DNA of 64,000 nt from Acridotheres tristis (Eukaryota > Chordata > Aves > Passeriformes > Sturnidae): contig CM072886.1 of assembly GCA_037013685.1 (NCBI GenBank), positions 73,993,859 through 74,057,858 of the forward strand, given 5' to 3'. Positions 50,125-63,089 of this stretch are shown here, piece after piece. Positions within the stretch are counted from its first letter, which is position 1; each line of letters starts with the position of its first letter. A program made the position numbers and the translations under genes. Under the pieces are notes generated by a model that was given only the letters and a program-made list of their open reading frames with translations, searched no databases and had not been told where the DNA came from.

Positions 50125-53100
50125 GTTAGTTCTGATGAAACCCTGCAAAATGCTTTACTGTGATTACTCACTAACTTCACTTACTTTTTAACAAAAGCCA
50201 TGGAAAATGTGTGGCAGTTTATTTTTAGAAGAATATCCCAAAGCACTGATCATGACCGTGAATCTGCTAATCCATGCAACACCTCTTACAGCATTAAGAG
50301 CAGTTTGCAGTGGAACCCAAATCATATTTTTATCTCAGAAATTATTTTAAATATCTTTCTTGAATGAGTAAATTTTAGATTATTACTAAGGTAGACAAGT
50401 CCCACTGACACTAACAGCAGAAAGGGCATAGTAATAGCCTTTATTTAATTCTTCATGCCTACTTAAGCAAAAGGATATTGAAGAAATGGAAGAGGAGAAA
50501 ATAACAGTAACATAGACTGTTACTGGCCACATCCATATGAAACTTCACAGGAAGATTTTTTTTTAACTTCAGGCAGGCATGGATTTCATAAAGTGTCATT
50601 GCTATTTGTTCTACCTTATATTTATATATTGTCTTATATACATCGTATCCAAAATGTATCTTACTTGTAATATAACCTTAAGTAATATAAACCCAATTTT
50701 ACAGCATATACAGGCACAATGTGGGCTTCAGAAATCAGACTGAGTCTTAAAGATGCTGGCTTATGCCTCATTTTGATACTAGTGGCTTCCAAGGTCCCAT
50801 GGTAGTCTAATGCATACTGAAAAATAACTCCTGACACAGAATACATGTAGATACCTCATTGCATTTGGTTGATGCTGGTGCCACTTAAATAAATTACTAA
50901 AGGCTCAGGGTTACATAAATAGCTTCTGAGTAAGAGTGGATAAAAGTCAGAATTTCTGCTGTGAGTAAAAAAATGTTGTGAGAAAAATTTATTTTTCAAA
51001 TCAGAACAAGAATGGCAAATGGTCACACTTCCAATGGAGTAGCAGTTAAATTCATAAATACACTCATTCTGAAGCATTTAAAACAAAACCAAAAAAAAAC
51101 CCAATTAAACAAAATAACTCCATTATTTTTTAATCAAAAAGAATGCTCTCTCCTTTGCCACAATTCCAGTTAGAGCAGGATGGATACACCACAACTCTGC
51201 AACATATTCTACTGCTTGACATCCTGGTGATAAAGAAGCCTTTTTTTCTTACATTTTAATGAATTTTCTGCATTTCAGTTTGTGCCCATTGTCTCTTGTC
51301 CTGTGACAGGTCACCCCTCAGAAAAACCTGGCTCTATCTTTACTTCCATCCCTCAGGTACTTATTCACATTGATAATATCTGCCTGCGCCTTCTCCAGAA
51401 TGAAGAGACCTGGCTCTCTCAGCCTCTCCTTGTATAGCAGATGTTTCCATCCCCTAACAACCTTTCTGGTTGTATATTGGAGTCACTTCATATCTGTCTT
51501 GTAATGAGGAGCCCAGAACTGGGCCCAGAACTTGAAGTGTGCATAAGCAGTTCTGAGCAGAGCTGAGCAATGACTATCTCACTAGACCTGCTAGCAATGT
51601 TTCTCCTAATGCAGTCCCAAATGCTGTTGATCTTCTTTGACACAAGGGCACATTGATGGCTCACGGTGAACTTCTTGTCCACCAGGATCACAAGGTCTCA
51701 TCTATCAAGCTGCTTTCTGGTCAGCTGGCCAACAGCATCTACAGTATGCAGTTACTTCTCTCTGTGTGTGGGACTTAGAATTTCTGTTTGTTGAACATCC
51801 TGGAGTTCTTTTTGGCCCACTCCCTCAGCCTGATGAGATCCCTTTGAACAATGGCACAATCACTCTTTTTTTATTGTCTGAAAACTTGCTGAGGATGCAC
51901 TCTATCCCACCATCCAGGCTATTTACGAAAATATTAAACAAAAGCAATCCCAGTACCAAATCCTGTGGTACTTTATTAGTGACTGGCCTCCATCTGGTCT
52001 TTGAAATGTTGCTCACAGCCTTTATGGTATGGCAGTTTAGCAGCTTTGCAATCCACCTCACCATCTGCTTGTATAGTTCACTCTTTCTCAGGTTTTCTGA
52101 GAAGATTCTTATGAAAGATAATATTAAAAGCTTTGCTAAAGTTAGGTTAAAATTACTGCACTTTTCTCCATCAGCCAGTCACCTTATTGTAGAAGGCTAT
52201 CAAGTGAGTTAAGTGTAATTTCACCTTCATAAATGTGTAGCAATATTTGTCTAGCAGTAGCATGCCTGCTACTCTTATGTCCCTTCTTAGTTTCCAGAAT
52301 TATTTTCTCCATCGCTTTCCTAAAAATCAAGGTGAGACTGACTGGCTGCTAGCTCCCTAACTCATTCTTCTTGCTCTACTTGAAGATAGGTGCGACAGTT
52401 GCTCCAGTTTTCAGAAACCTCTCCCAGTCATCATGACCTTTCAAAAATTATCACAAATAGCCTCACCTCACCTCATAGCAGCCACCTTCCTCATCATTCA
52501 TGTATGTATCTCACCATATCCCATGTAATTGTGTGTCCAGTTTGTTCAAGTATTCCCTAACCTAATCCTCTTCCACCATGGATAAGTCTTTCTTATTCCA
52601 GACTTTCCCTCTGGTCTCAGAGACATGGAATTACTGAAGGACAACTTTACAAAAAAATGCAGAGTCAAAGAAGCTGCTGACTTAGGCTGGTCTTTTCCAT
52701 GTCATTTGGCAACAGCTCTCCTGCCCCATTCAGCAGTGGGACCACCTTTACTCCACTTTTTCTACCTTTTTTTTCTGTCTCACTTGTACAAGCCCTTCTT
52801 GCTGCCCTTTGTGTCCCTCCTGAGACAGCACCACGCTGGCTTTGTCTTTCCTAACTGCATTCCTGCATGTTCAGACTGTCACTGTATATTCCTCCTGGCT
52901 CACCTGTCGCTGTTTACAACTCTTAGATGCCTCTTTTTCTGTCACTGAGTTTAGTCAAGAGCTTCTTATTAATCAATTCATGCCTCCTTCTGCCTTTTCT
53001 TGATTTCCTGCTCCTTCAGGTTGGACCACTGTTGAGTTTGGAGGACATGATACTTGAAAATCAACCAGCTCTCATGGACTCCTCTCCAGAACGTTGTAAC

Positions 53101-53657
53101 ACGTAATTTTTTGAATCAGATCCCTGAAGAAGTCAAAGTGTTCTGTATAAAAAGCTAGAGTAGGATTATTTTTTTCTGTATTTCAAAAATTCCAAGTTTG
53201 AAAATATTGAAAATATTTACTGTTCAAGATTCCAATTTTTTTTTTTTTCTGTAACACTCTGTGGGTTGGGTTTTTGGTTTAGTGTTTTTATTCTTGTCTT
53301 CAAAGTGTAAATTTAGGCTTCTTTTCTCTATTTTTCTATGGAAAATATTTTTTTAAAAATCACATCTCTGTCTCTCTGAACTAAAAACCTGAAGTCCTGT
53401 TCAATTCTATTTGTTTTCAAAGCAGGCCAGCAGAAAAATTATTTGATACTTTCTCCAGTTTTACTTAGGAAAGTTAGACTCATATGTCAAAGAGCAGATA
53501 ATTTTTCATTGGTGAGAGCACTGCTAAGCACTGCTCTTTTCTGAGGACAAAAGTCCCTTTGATTGCTTGTGGCTTTCGAAGAAAGATATAATGATGTGTC
53601 ATAAGAGTACTAAATTATTTCTGTGCATGTCTTAACTTCAGTTGTCTCTCATTACAG
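50125..53657 (+). other. CDH12: CDH12 intron of 3.5 kb inside the transmembrane helix
   Basis: The donor gttagt is slightly off consensus; the acceptor is ctctcattacag|TC. Over half of the intron is an antisense CR1 fragment (51.2-53.1 kb). The first kilobase and the last 500 bp are AT-rich and unassigned. Confidence 0.85.
51215..53130 (-). mobile_element. Antisense CR1 LINE fragment with reverse transcriptase region
   Basis: Read on the minus strand, this 1.9-kb piece covers the region upstream of the reverse transcriptase, the reverse transcriptase itself and the C-terminal part of CR1 ORF2. Recognisable blocks are SKTRWRPVTNKVPQD...LLFNIFVNSLDGGIE (52064-51825) and VSHQCALVSKKINSIWDCIRRNIAS (51691-51488). 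The region at 53130-52600 matches the segment before the reverse transcriptase. The catalytic aspartate pair appears damaged (FSDNKK where FADD is usual), and many stops break the frame. The 8-mer tail is not visible near 51.2 kb. A 148-codon plus-strand frame at 51766-52212 is its antisense shadow. Confidence 0.82.
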
Positions 53658-54154
53658 TCATTGTGGTACTGTATGTGGCACTACGGAGGCAGAAGAAAAA
53701 GGACACCCTGATGACCTCTAAAGAAGACATCAGAGATAATGTTATCCATTATGACGATGAAGGAGGTGGAGAAGAGGACACCCAGGCTTTTGATATAGGA
53801 GCCCTGAGGAATCCCAAAGTGATTGAAGATAACAAAATACGCAGGGACATAAAACCAGACACCTTGCGTTTTACCCGCCACAGACCACCAGCAGAAGATA
53901 ACACAGACATAAGAGATTTCATTAATCAAAGGCTGAAGGAAAATGATGTAGATCCATCTGCACCCCCTTATGACTCCTTGGCAACCTATGCTTATGAGGG
54001 AAACGGATCTGTTGCAGAGTCTCTCAGCTCTATAGACTCCCTCACTACAGAGGCAGATCAGGATTATGACTATCTGAGTGACTGGGGACCTCGCTTTAAG
54101 ATCTTGGCAGACATGTTTGGAGAAGAAAGTTATAGCCCTGACAAAGTCACTTAA
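53658..54154 (+). CDS. CDH12: CDH12 terminal coding exon, TM end and cytoplasmic tail
   Basis: The exon starts after ctctcattacag by completing a valine codon, encodes residues 358-521 and ends at TAA (54152-54154). IVVLYVAL finishes the transmembrane helix, followed by the basic stop-transfer RRQKKK. The juxtamembrane core [15 protein letters not shown] (388-402) is the p120-catenin site. The distal segment from [14 protein letters not shown] through the serine-rich [11 protein letters not shown] to [12 protein letters not shown] is the beta-catenin-binding region. The C-terminus ESYSPDKVT is a CDH12 signature. Compared with human as I remember it, one glutamate is missing from the EEES stretch. 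Nothing suggests pseudogene decay. Confidence 0.95.
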
Positions 54155-57100
54155 GTACAACTATAACAGTGAAACAAAAAGAAAAGCAAACCGACAACAA
54201 ATTTAAAAGATAAACCTAAGCTTTATATAAGACACAATTACTTTGATTATAAAAGACAGCAATTGTTTCCAGCAAGTTACTACATTTATCATACCGTCAG
54301 TTTTGGTTTGATTTGTGAAAGAATGATAAATCCTGTAACATACACAGGTTTTTGTTGTTGTTATTTTGTTACTCTGGAATTACACTGAGACAAGCTCAGG
54401 CCTACAAGGTGCAGTTTACTGACCTGATTTAGAAAGAAGGTAGCTTTCTGGCATCATGGTGGAAGAGTGGTAGCTTTTTCGTAATTCCACTAAAGTGCCT
54501 ATTGAAACTTTTATCATTTAAGTGGTAAACTGTCTGCTGTGATGGTGTTACAAAACTGAATGGTAAATCAAATACGAACTTTAAGACAAGAAGCAATAGC
54601 AACATGCTGACTTCTCTTAGAAAAAAAATGAGATCACTTCCTGGAGTATCTAATGATTAGAACTGTGGGGGAGGAGGGGGGTGTGTACATTGTGTTTGGG
54701 GGTTATGTTTGTTGTCCTTTTTTTAAAGAAAACAGTATGTTGAGACATCATATTTCCTCTTTCAAAGTTTCACTGAAAATTTAAATTTAAAATGCTATTG
54801 CTCACTCTGAAGATGTAAAGCCCAAATTAAAAAGGAAAAGATCTTAGCATACACCAATGAATATTTTCAATGTTCATACAAATACTACATTTTTCCAAAA
54901 TAATAAAAAGATGAAAGCAGCTATTTCTTGATGTGAAGGAAATTTCCCTTGTCTCTCCCTCTTCTTTTGAAATGAGACTATTATTAGAATGTAATAATGG
55001 AGAGGGTTTTTAAAGACTATCGTATCTTTAATACCAAGACAACTTTTCCATTGTAAATATCACTAAAGAAGTACATGTAAAGAACTCCACACCACTTTTC
55101 TTTGCAGTTAAATTACTACTCTGTAGGCACCATAAGCATATATATTATAAATATAGTTATTTTTCCATTGATCATCTGCTGCAGTTCTGAATTTCACTAC
55201 CACACCCACAGGAAATATTTTAGAAAACCTTTTGAGGTTGGACACTTTCCTAATTTTGTTCTTGACAAAATTTAAACAGAAGCAGAATAAATATATAAAC
55301 CAGCACTTTTTTCCACTCACTATGTACATACTCATGCCTAAATGTAGCTGTGCAGATGACAGAAGTTCAGATATGCACAAGGCATTATGTCTTGGAAGAT
55401 GTCTTGCAAAACTATTTTATATGACTTTTTTCTGATGATCTAAGGCATAGACATTTTGTAAGACAATGGTTTATGGCCCCCAAAGTGCATATATCCTTAT
55501 AGTCTCCTTCCAAAGTCTCAGCAGTGCTATATAATCTGTTTGAGCTCTACTCATGATTAATGGCACTGCCAAGGTCAGCCTGAGTCCTTCTTGAACCAGA
55601 AGTCTTTTATTCACCTCAGGTCTATAGCTTACCTCTTGTATAGTTAAAGAATTAATAACTATCAGATATACTTAGCTCACAAGTCTGATATTAATGTGCA
55701 CAAGTTTCCCTTTAACCTCTGGGGGAAATGTAAAGATTTATCAGCGTTATATAAATTAATCTCTCAATGAGACTTTGAAAGGTTCATATTATAAATGAGT
55801 TTGGGATCATTCAGTACAATTGGACAGGGCTGCATCAAAAGCTCAATTGGTGTAGCTTCTACCAGCAGCATGCTGAGAAAGAGACACAGCATATGGCAAC
55901 ATGGAAATTTTGTGGTTTTTATTGTTTTCAGGAAAGGTATTCTACATTCCCTAAAGACAGACTAAACCAATAAAAGCTCTCTCCTCACAGGACAGGGAAG
56001 TACATGAAGTGATGGAATACATTTGACAGCATAGAAATTTTTGTGTAGAAGATTATGTTTTAAATTTGCACACATCTAGACAGTATATCGAAAGCAACTT
56101 GATACTGCACAGTGGGCCTAAAACAGAGCACTGGGAAAAAAAATCATATTTTCTACTAGTCACAACTGAGACTTGATTCACACAAGAGTAAGTAACACCT
56201 TACTTAGCAAAGCTTCCTCATGTAGCATGTTCATGGTAATGCTTCCTACCCTGTTGCTACAACTAAACCAAACATCTGAGTCTAGTCATTCTCAGATGTG
56301 CAGTCCTGTAGCCAAACTCTGTCCTTAGCAACTATGTTAGTCCTTTATATGCCTTCCACTAGTAAAATCAACATAAGTGAGGGCAGTATTTGACTTTTTG
56401 ACACCGTGGAAAACATGGCAGTGTTTGACTTTTCTCCCCAGGAAATTCTCTGTATTTGTAGCACATACTGGCTGAACATTAGTTGTCTTGAATAGGTAGA
56501 CATTTGTTCTAAGCTGGACAGTCTGTATGTGAGCCTGACTTCCAAAATGGGTAGACAGAAAATGTGAACTTTAACATGCTGCTACACACAACATGTATGT
56601 GACATTGTATGTACGGCTGTATGTTAAATTAATACCAAACTGAATATCAAGTGTATATTTTTTACATTTAAAGTATTTGTAGCTGAGATGTTGCTATCAC
56701 ATAATTAATACTCATCCAGGAAAATTTTAGAAAAAAACAAAACATAATATGTAATTACTAACAAAATTGTCCTAAAAATATATAATTAAAATATTTTAAG
56801 ACCATTTTTGAAGAGTGGTCAAACAATTTTAACATAATTGAGGGGTTTTTTTTGTAAACAGTTCTGTAGAACTAAGGAAAGGAATTGCTTTTCATTTATT
56901 CACAACCTGGGATTCAGGAAATTTATGCTTAATTCCATATTCTTTCAATCCTTTTCTAGAAGATGCTTGTCAGGTTTTTAATATCTTATTTTTTAAAAGA
57001 TAATTAGAGAAATATGAAATTTACAAGAATTAAAATGTCAAGGAATCTGAGATGACATTAAGTCAGTTAGGATTAGGGAGCCCCAGTGCACATGTAAAAT

Positions 57101-57490
57101 TTATCAGTTAATTACTTCTGGTTTTACACAATATATCTTAAAAAAACCCAAACTCTACAAACCCTTGCACAGTGAAGATGTTAAAGTGGATGTTTCTCTT
57201 TCCGCAAAAACTTCAAATGCTATCAGAGTGCCAAGAAGCTAAGAAAATGTATAAAATGCACAGAATAGAGAATGTTCTTATTTTAGTTTCCAAAAATAGG
57301 GTACTAGTGCATACACATTTAGCATAATCTCAAATGTCCCAACAGTGCACTCCCTGCAAATCATATAATTCTGTAAAACACTTTCTGCATATGAACTAAC
57401 TAAAATATTTCACTGGCACAAACAGTTCCATTTTTTAAATTAAATATTTATGACATACACTGTTGGTGCTGGAATAAAGAGATAAGTGTA
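54155..57490 (+). other. CDH12: CDH12 3' untranslated region, end uncertain
   Basis: The 3' UTR starts after the stop at 54154. Canonical AATAAA hexamers occur at 54902-54907, 55286-55291, 55969-55974 and 57473-57478. Any of these may be used, so the boundary given is the outermost plausible one. The UTR is AT-rich and carries a G-run cluster at 54667-54702. No microRNA site is claimed. Confidence 0.5.
54902..54907 (+). promoter_or_regulatory. First canonical poly(A) signal after CDH12
   Basis: AATAAA 748 nt after the stop codon, in an A-rich context. It is the most proximal canonical candidate for 3' end formation. Confidence 0.4.
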
Positions 57491-58726
57491 ATGCACTCAG
57501 CTACGAGTGGAAGTACCTAAGGAAAGTCAACTATTAACTTTAGGTCATAGACATACAGAATTGAAGGGAAATGTATAACAGAACATCTGAAAGGAATTTT
57601 AGGGAAGAAGGAAGAAATCTTACCCGCCCTTTCAAGAAAACTGAAAATGTCAATACTTAGGGAAGTTCATACAATTTCTCTGTGGAGTCCTAATATAAAA
57701 GTTTGTTGACATTTGGATTTAAGACCTCTAGAACAAAAATCTGAAATTACTGCTATTCTCATAACACAGATCTGCAAAAATGACAGTGAGTCAAAGAGCC
57801 AGGATTTGGAAAGCAGTGGCAGTAGATTATGTCTCCTGCACAAAGATATAGTTGAATATTTTATACTTTCATGATTTTTACTTATTTTATATATTGGCCA
57901 AATTTCACTGTTCAAAATACAATCACAGATACTGAGAATTTACTCTAGGTTTTGGAAGCAGAATTCATTATGAAGCAAAGACCAATAAATGACTCTAATA
58001 ATATTGTTCTAGAGATTACCTTCAAAATATTTTTGCCTTAACAGTAAGATTTCTCTATCTACATAAACACAGCTTATCCTTTGCATAGCTAAAAATTTGG
58101 TTTTGCAGATGCTATATTTTTACTAGGCTCACCTCTATTATTGATATGAGTTATTAAGACTGTGTAATAAGTCACTGGGTTAAAGGCACTTAATATTACA
58201 TTAATGATTGCATTTTACTTGTTGAGGTTTGAGGTTGTACTGTTTCTGCACTTATATTATTACTTTTATTATTATGATTGTTATTAGCATAGACATTCAA
58301 ATTCTGTGTGTATAAAAACATATTTGAGCTTTGAAAAACTTCATGAAAGCAAATAATGAAATGACTCCCAATAATAACTCTATTGAAAGGACATTTAAGT
58401 GTGAATGAAAATCAAATTTTATATTATACTCCTTCACAACCTTTTTGTAATGGAAAATCTATAATAACCTGAATCTTTTTCTGTTCTTATTTAAATCAAG
58501 AATCAGATAAGTTGTCAGAATGCCAGCAACCATTGCTATTTTGAGCAAAAGTAAGATAAGTTCCTGGAGTTTTTTTGGTGGGTCTTTGGAGTTTTTCTTA
58601 ACCTATTTATTTATGTCCTTGTCTTCTTTTATACAACATAATTTTCAACTAAAATCCCCATGATTTTTCTTTTTAAATCTTACTTTCAAGCCTGTTTTTC
58701 CAGTCAATTTGCTTCCCAGGACTCAG

Positions 58727-59078
58727 GGAAATCTTATCAATGTGTATAAATACCTGGTGGATGGAAGTAAACAGGGTGGGGCAAAGTGTTTCTCAATGGT
58801 GCCCAGTGACAGAACAAGAGTTAATGGACCAATGGACTTAAATTGAAATGCATAAAATTCCATGAAAATGCAAGAAAAAAGGTCCTTTACTGTCAGGCTG
58901 TTGAACAGCTGATCATGTTGCCCAGAGCAGTTGTCATGTATCCAGCCTTTGAGATCTTCAAAACCCAACTGGATCCTTTCCTGAGAAACCTGCTGTAATT
59001 GACCCTGCTGTAAGCAGAGAGGCTGCATTAGATAATCTCCAGAGGTATCTTCCAGCCTCATCCATTCTGTGACTTGTG
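58727..59078 (+). mobile_element. CR1 LINE 3'-end fragment
   Basis: The segment resembles the CR1 3' terminus, with conserved stretches near 58798-58820 (GTGCCCAGTGACAGAACAAG), 58918-58932 (GTTGCCCAGAGCAG) and 59030-59070 (terminal region). Stops and frame changes are frequent. The 8-mer tail is reduced to a partial ATTCTGTGA. Confidence 0.78.
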
Positions 59079-59150
59079 ATAAAATCATACTCAGACTCCT
59101 TAGCTCTGGTAAGCTCAATAGCATTAGGGACCTAAGTTCATAAGCAGAGT

Positions 59151-59262
59151 AGAATCATAGAATCACACAATGGTTTGTGTTGGAAAGGGACCTTAAAGAC
59201 CAGTTAGTTCCAATCATCCTGACATGGCCTTCCACTAAATCAGGTTTCTCAAATTTCCATCC
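59151..59262 (-). mobile_element. CR1 LINE 3' end, inverted
   Basis: On the plus strand it begins AGAATCATAGAATCAC, the reverse complement of a CR1 tail, followed by the complement of the terminal region. It is therefore a minus-strand 3' end of about 110 bp, facing the plus-strand CR1 end 72 bp away. Confidence 0.75.
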
Positions 59263-59329
59263 ATAGCAACTAAGACTTTTTCCAGTGAGACAGCTGAGGC
59301 AGGAGTGAAGGAATAGGGTAGCATCTATA

Positions 59330-59590
59330 CAGTTACTAGCAATGAGGATAGGATAGAGAGGGATAAATTATTTATTGTGATTTCCAGTACAAGAAGTAAG
59401 GGACATCACATGATGTAAGGGTGAAATTAAAAAAGACTCGGATGTGGTTCTTCATGTGATGACTACCCGAGAGAGTCATGGAGGCTCAAAGTTTACACAG
59501 GTTGAAAAAGAGGCTGGACAAAGTCCTGACAAACTGCTAGTTTGTGGGTTGCTTAATACATAGGAATCAAGTCTATCTGAATGTGATTGA
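59330..59590 (+). mobile_element. Possible ancient CR1/L3-like fragment
   Basis: The part at about 59476-59530 (GTCATGGAGGCTCAAAGTTT and the following bases to GGCTGGACAAAGTCCTG) resembles the terminal ORF2 part of old CR1/L3-type elements shared across amniotes. Similarity is patchy and the borders are guesses. Confidence 0.4.
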
Positions 59591-61946
59591 ATAGAGCTTG
59601 ATTAGCATATGAAAGTCACATAAACTTCTTGGTGTTTTGCTGAGATCTCAGCTTCTGCCAGTGCTGAGTAAAAGTTCACTTCTCAAGTTTTACTAAATTT
59701 CATTGATCTTCCTGTCAACCTTCCCTCAGTTCTAATTTTCCAGATTTCACAGATAAAACCAGTTTTTCTTTTATTACATATCACATGCTTCTATGCAGGC
59801 ATATTTTATAATTTCCTTCAGATTTGAACTGTTGTAATTGCTGTATTTCCTTCAATTCTGCACACCTTATATAGACCTTACACACTTTTGTCTTTAACAG
59901 GAATACCAGATTGCTGTTAGGGCTGATCACACATATTGGCTTAGTGCATATTAAAAAAAACTCATTACTGCATAAAGAAGATAACCTCCACAACACATGT
60001 CCTCCTTTGCATGTGTTTCACTTTGTTAGCTGTCTTGGTTACTTCCCTGTGTTCCAAGAACACCTGAAAAACAGAGGGGAGAATGAAGAGACTGACTAGA
60101 AAAGAGGCCAATATTAGTCCCCTATTCTGGAATGCAGGCTACTGCTTTCCTGCTATGTGTTGTAATGTTAGAGGTGATTTATTGTTTTCAAATGTTGAAC
60201 ATTCTGCGTTTATACTCAAATGCATGTTTTTCTACTGTATGCCTCTGTCAAAAAGGACAATTCAAGGAGCATACACAAAAAGGTGCATGGTGAGGAAATT
60301 AAATCATATTAAGAGGGATCACAAATAAATATGCCTTAAAAGCTTGTCTTATATTATTTGGTCACACAACTGCAGTAAATAGTTATATTTTTAATTTTAT
60401 ATTTTTAATTTTGTCCTTGGAGTAAATTTTCTTAGAGCAGTAAGTGAAGTCAGATGATACATTTAATATTATTCAAATGCTCCCCTTGCCTTCAACCCCT
60501 GCTGCTTTAGGTTGCTTGGATTACTTAGAAGTTGGATCTTTATTCCCCTGTGTCTTCATTATTCCCAGTTATGGGTCTTGCTGCGTAAATGACTGCAGCT
60601 GAAGTTTCACACTAGAAACATCTGACCAAAAAGTACAGGACAAGGAGGACAGGTGCCGAACTGGAATTTGGGTTTGCATAAGACGTTTCAGAATGAAAAA
60701 AAACATCAACTTAATGTTCTGCCAACTTACATATGCAAAAATCAGACAATGAATGCAAAAAAGAAAAAACTAACTTCAGTATCAAAACCTGCAGTGTATT
60801 TTCTCCTGTTCTACTAAAGTATATAAAATACCTCCTCTCTGTGAAGGGAAGGAGATACAAATAGTAGGAGATGAAGAACTCTGTAGTTGTTATGATCTCT
60901 TTTTTTTATGGCTATTTGTATTTAGCATCCTTTTTATATATAAATAGCAAGCTAACATTTCTTGGCTCAATTTTGTTTCTTAGTCTTAAATTAAGAAAAA
61001 TATATTCTATGAAATGAAGGAGGGATTTGTCAATGACAAATTAAATGCAAATGTTTCAAATGTAGTAAAGCAAGATATTAATCTTCATATCATAAAAGGA
61101 GAAATTTGAGAACAGAAATTCAGTTTATCTTTTTTCAGGTTTGATGAATTTAACTCACCAATGAATGATTATTGCTTCTAGTAATGCTGTCCCACAATTG
61201 GTAAGTGCTGCATTTTTCTTTCTAGGACTAATTTTTATAATTGCAATTCTGTTTATTTAAATTAAAATTTTATATCACACATTAGTTTTTGTGCTTGATC
61301 CAAATGATATGATTGAAAATTCTTAATATCATATGTAATCAAGAGAGCATGGTAAGTAACTTCAGAAAAATTATTTAATGAAGCAATATGCTGACCAGAG
61401 ATGTTCAAAGACAGATACTGATCTGTCTGAATTGCTGCCTATCTGGAAGAAAGTGCTTTTTTACCCAAGCTGACAGCAGTGCTTGAGTTCTGTCTTGATG
61501 GTTATGGAGAGGAGAACACTCTCCCAGGGCTCAGATTTAGTGAAACAGTGTCTTGACTTGACAACTGTTCTGGGTGATTGCTCTAGAAAACCGTTGTCAT
61601 GAGCAGAGTGAGATGTCCATTTCAAATACTCAGCAGCAGAGGAAACTTCAGTATGTGGGAAAATCTAAGGAGTACCATTCTTCCCATTGAAATGATCTGC
61701 AAAGGACTGTAGGACAAAACATTTTTCTTAGAAATGGCCTCCAATGCTGTTCTGTAATTCAGAGACTATGTATGCATTTGCACTAAAGTATGGAAGGATT
61801 AAATAAAACAGTGTAACATGGATCAGAAAAAAAATATTGCGAACCAAAATTGCTCTCTCCCTTTTGTTTGCAGTCTCTGAGCTGGCCAGGCTCCATCATG
61901 AATCTTATTTTCTCTGTATACAGAAATCTGCCCTTTATTCTGCGAG

Positions 61947-62474
61947 TGACAGAGCCCCTGAAAAGGATTAGCCTCACCCAGTAGCTAAGCACCGTATAGT
62001 CACTCACTCACTCCCCTCCCCGATGGGAGGACAGAATAGGCAGAGGAAAGTCAGATAACGAAACAAGTTAAAGACAGTTTAAAAAGTGGAGGAAAGAGAA
62101 TAGCTGTGAAAAAAACATACATCAAAGCCAAGTGATGAAATCTGCTCCTCCTCCTACATCGAGACCAATGCTCAGCCAGTCTAAAAACAAAGACTGCCTC
62201 CAAGGAAAACCTTCCCCTCCAGCTTTATTGCTGAGCATGACACCATATGGTATGTAATATCCCTTTGGCCAACTGGGGTAATCTGATCTGTAGGTGTCTC
62301 CTCCCAGAGCCTTGTGCATTCCCAGACTCCTCACTGCAGTGGCAGAGTGTGTCAAGTAAAACCTTGGCTGCTCAACAATAGACAGAAGATTTGTGTTTAG
62401 CAGGTCTGCTTTGCTCACAGGTGAAAAGGGTTGCTATGAGGAAAGCTAACTCTATCCCAGCGAGACCCAGCACA
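61947..62474 (-). mobile_element. Solo LTR of an avian endogenous retrovirus, antisense
   Basis: On the minus strand the segment starts TGTGCTGGGTCTCGCTGGG at 62474 and continues through a TATA-like and CT-rich middle to about 61947. Its start and order of blocks resemble the LTR at 21272-21819. The outer part (CACTCACTCACTCCCCTCC near 62001) is a recognised block of this avian family in my memory. No gag or pol remnant lies next to it and no target duplication was found; the 61947 border is approximate. Confidence 0.65.
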
Positions 62475-63089
62475 GCCTCCAAAGGGGTAGTGAAGATCAA
62501 CTGATCTGAAACTTCTCCTAGACACCTACATACCATACCTGGCTTCACTTACACAAAATTGAAAACATGCTCTGGAGAGTATTTTTCCTCTCAAGATTGT
62601 TCCAGGTTCTCAGAGGAGAAGTTGTCCATAGGCTTTCTTTACTAACCAGGGTAACTTTTCTATGGAGAATTTTCAGGTAAGGTAGAAACCCACTGACAGT
62701 GCTAACATATCTTTATTCTGCTGAAATGCATGAGGAAATCCTCCCTTCTCTAAACTGTCAGTTGAAATCCTATTTACCACAGCCTCCGTTTATCACACAG
62801 GCTGCCCTCACACTATCTGCTGAAACTATATAAAAATTGTGTGCAAAGGAATAGATAATTTAGCAGGCCAAACCCATAAAACATAACCCACATGTTCCAT
62901 AGGAAAGGTTAGGCTCACAAGCAAAGCACTCTGCCCTCTGGATTATTCCCCCACAGCTAATATTTTCCTTTTACAGGCTCAAAATATCCTTTTCAAACTC
63001 TTCTTCCCCTTGAGGAGAAATAATGAAATTCCATTCATTGTATTTCTTCCAGGAATTTTTCTTCCTCCATCATGAAGACTGGCATGTCT

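Noticed and set aside
51766..52212. 148-codon plus-strand open frame
   Set aside because: It lies antisense to the CR1 reverse-transcriptase region, whose minus-strand motifs are recognisable; the plus frame has no family resemblance.
53681..54160. 159-codon minus-strand open frame
   Set aside because: It is the exact antisense of the CDH12 terminal exon, which is supported by protein motifs, splice site and phase.
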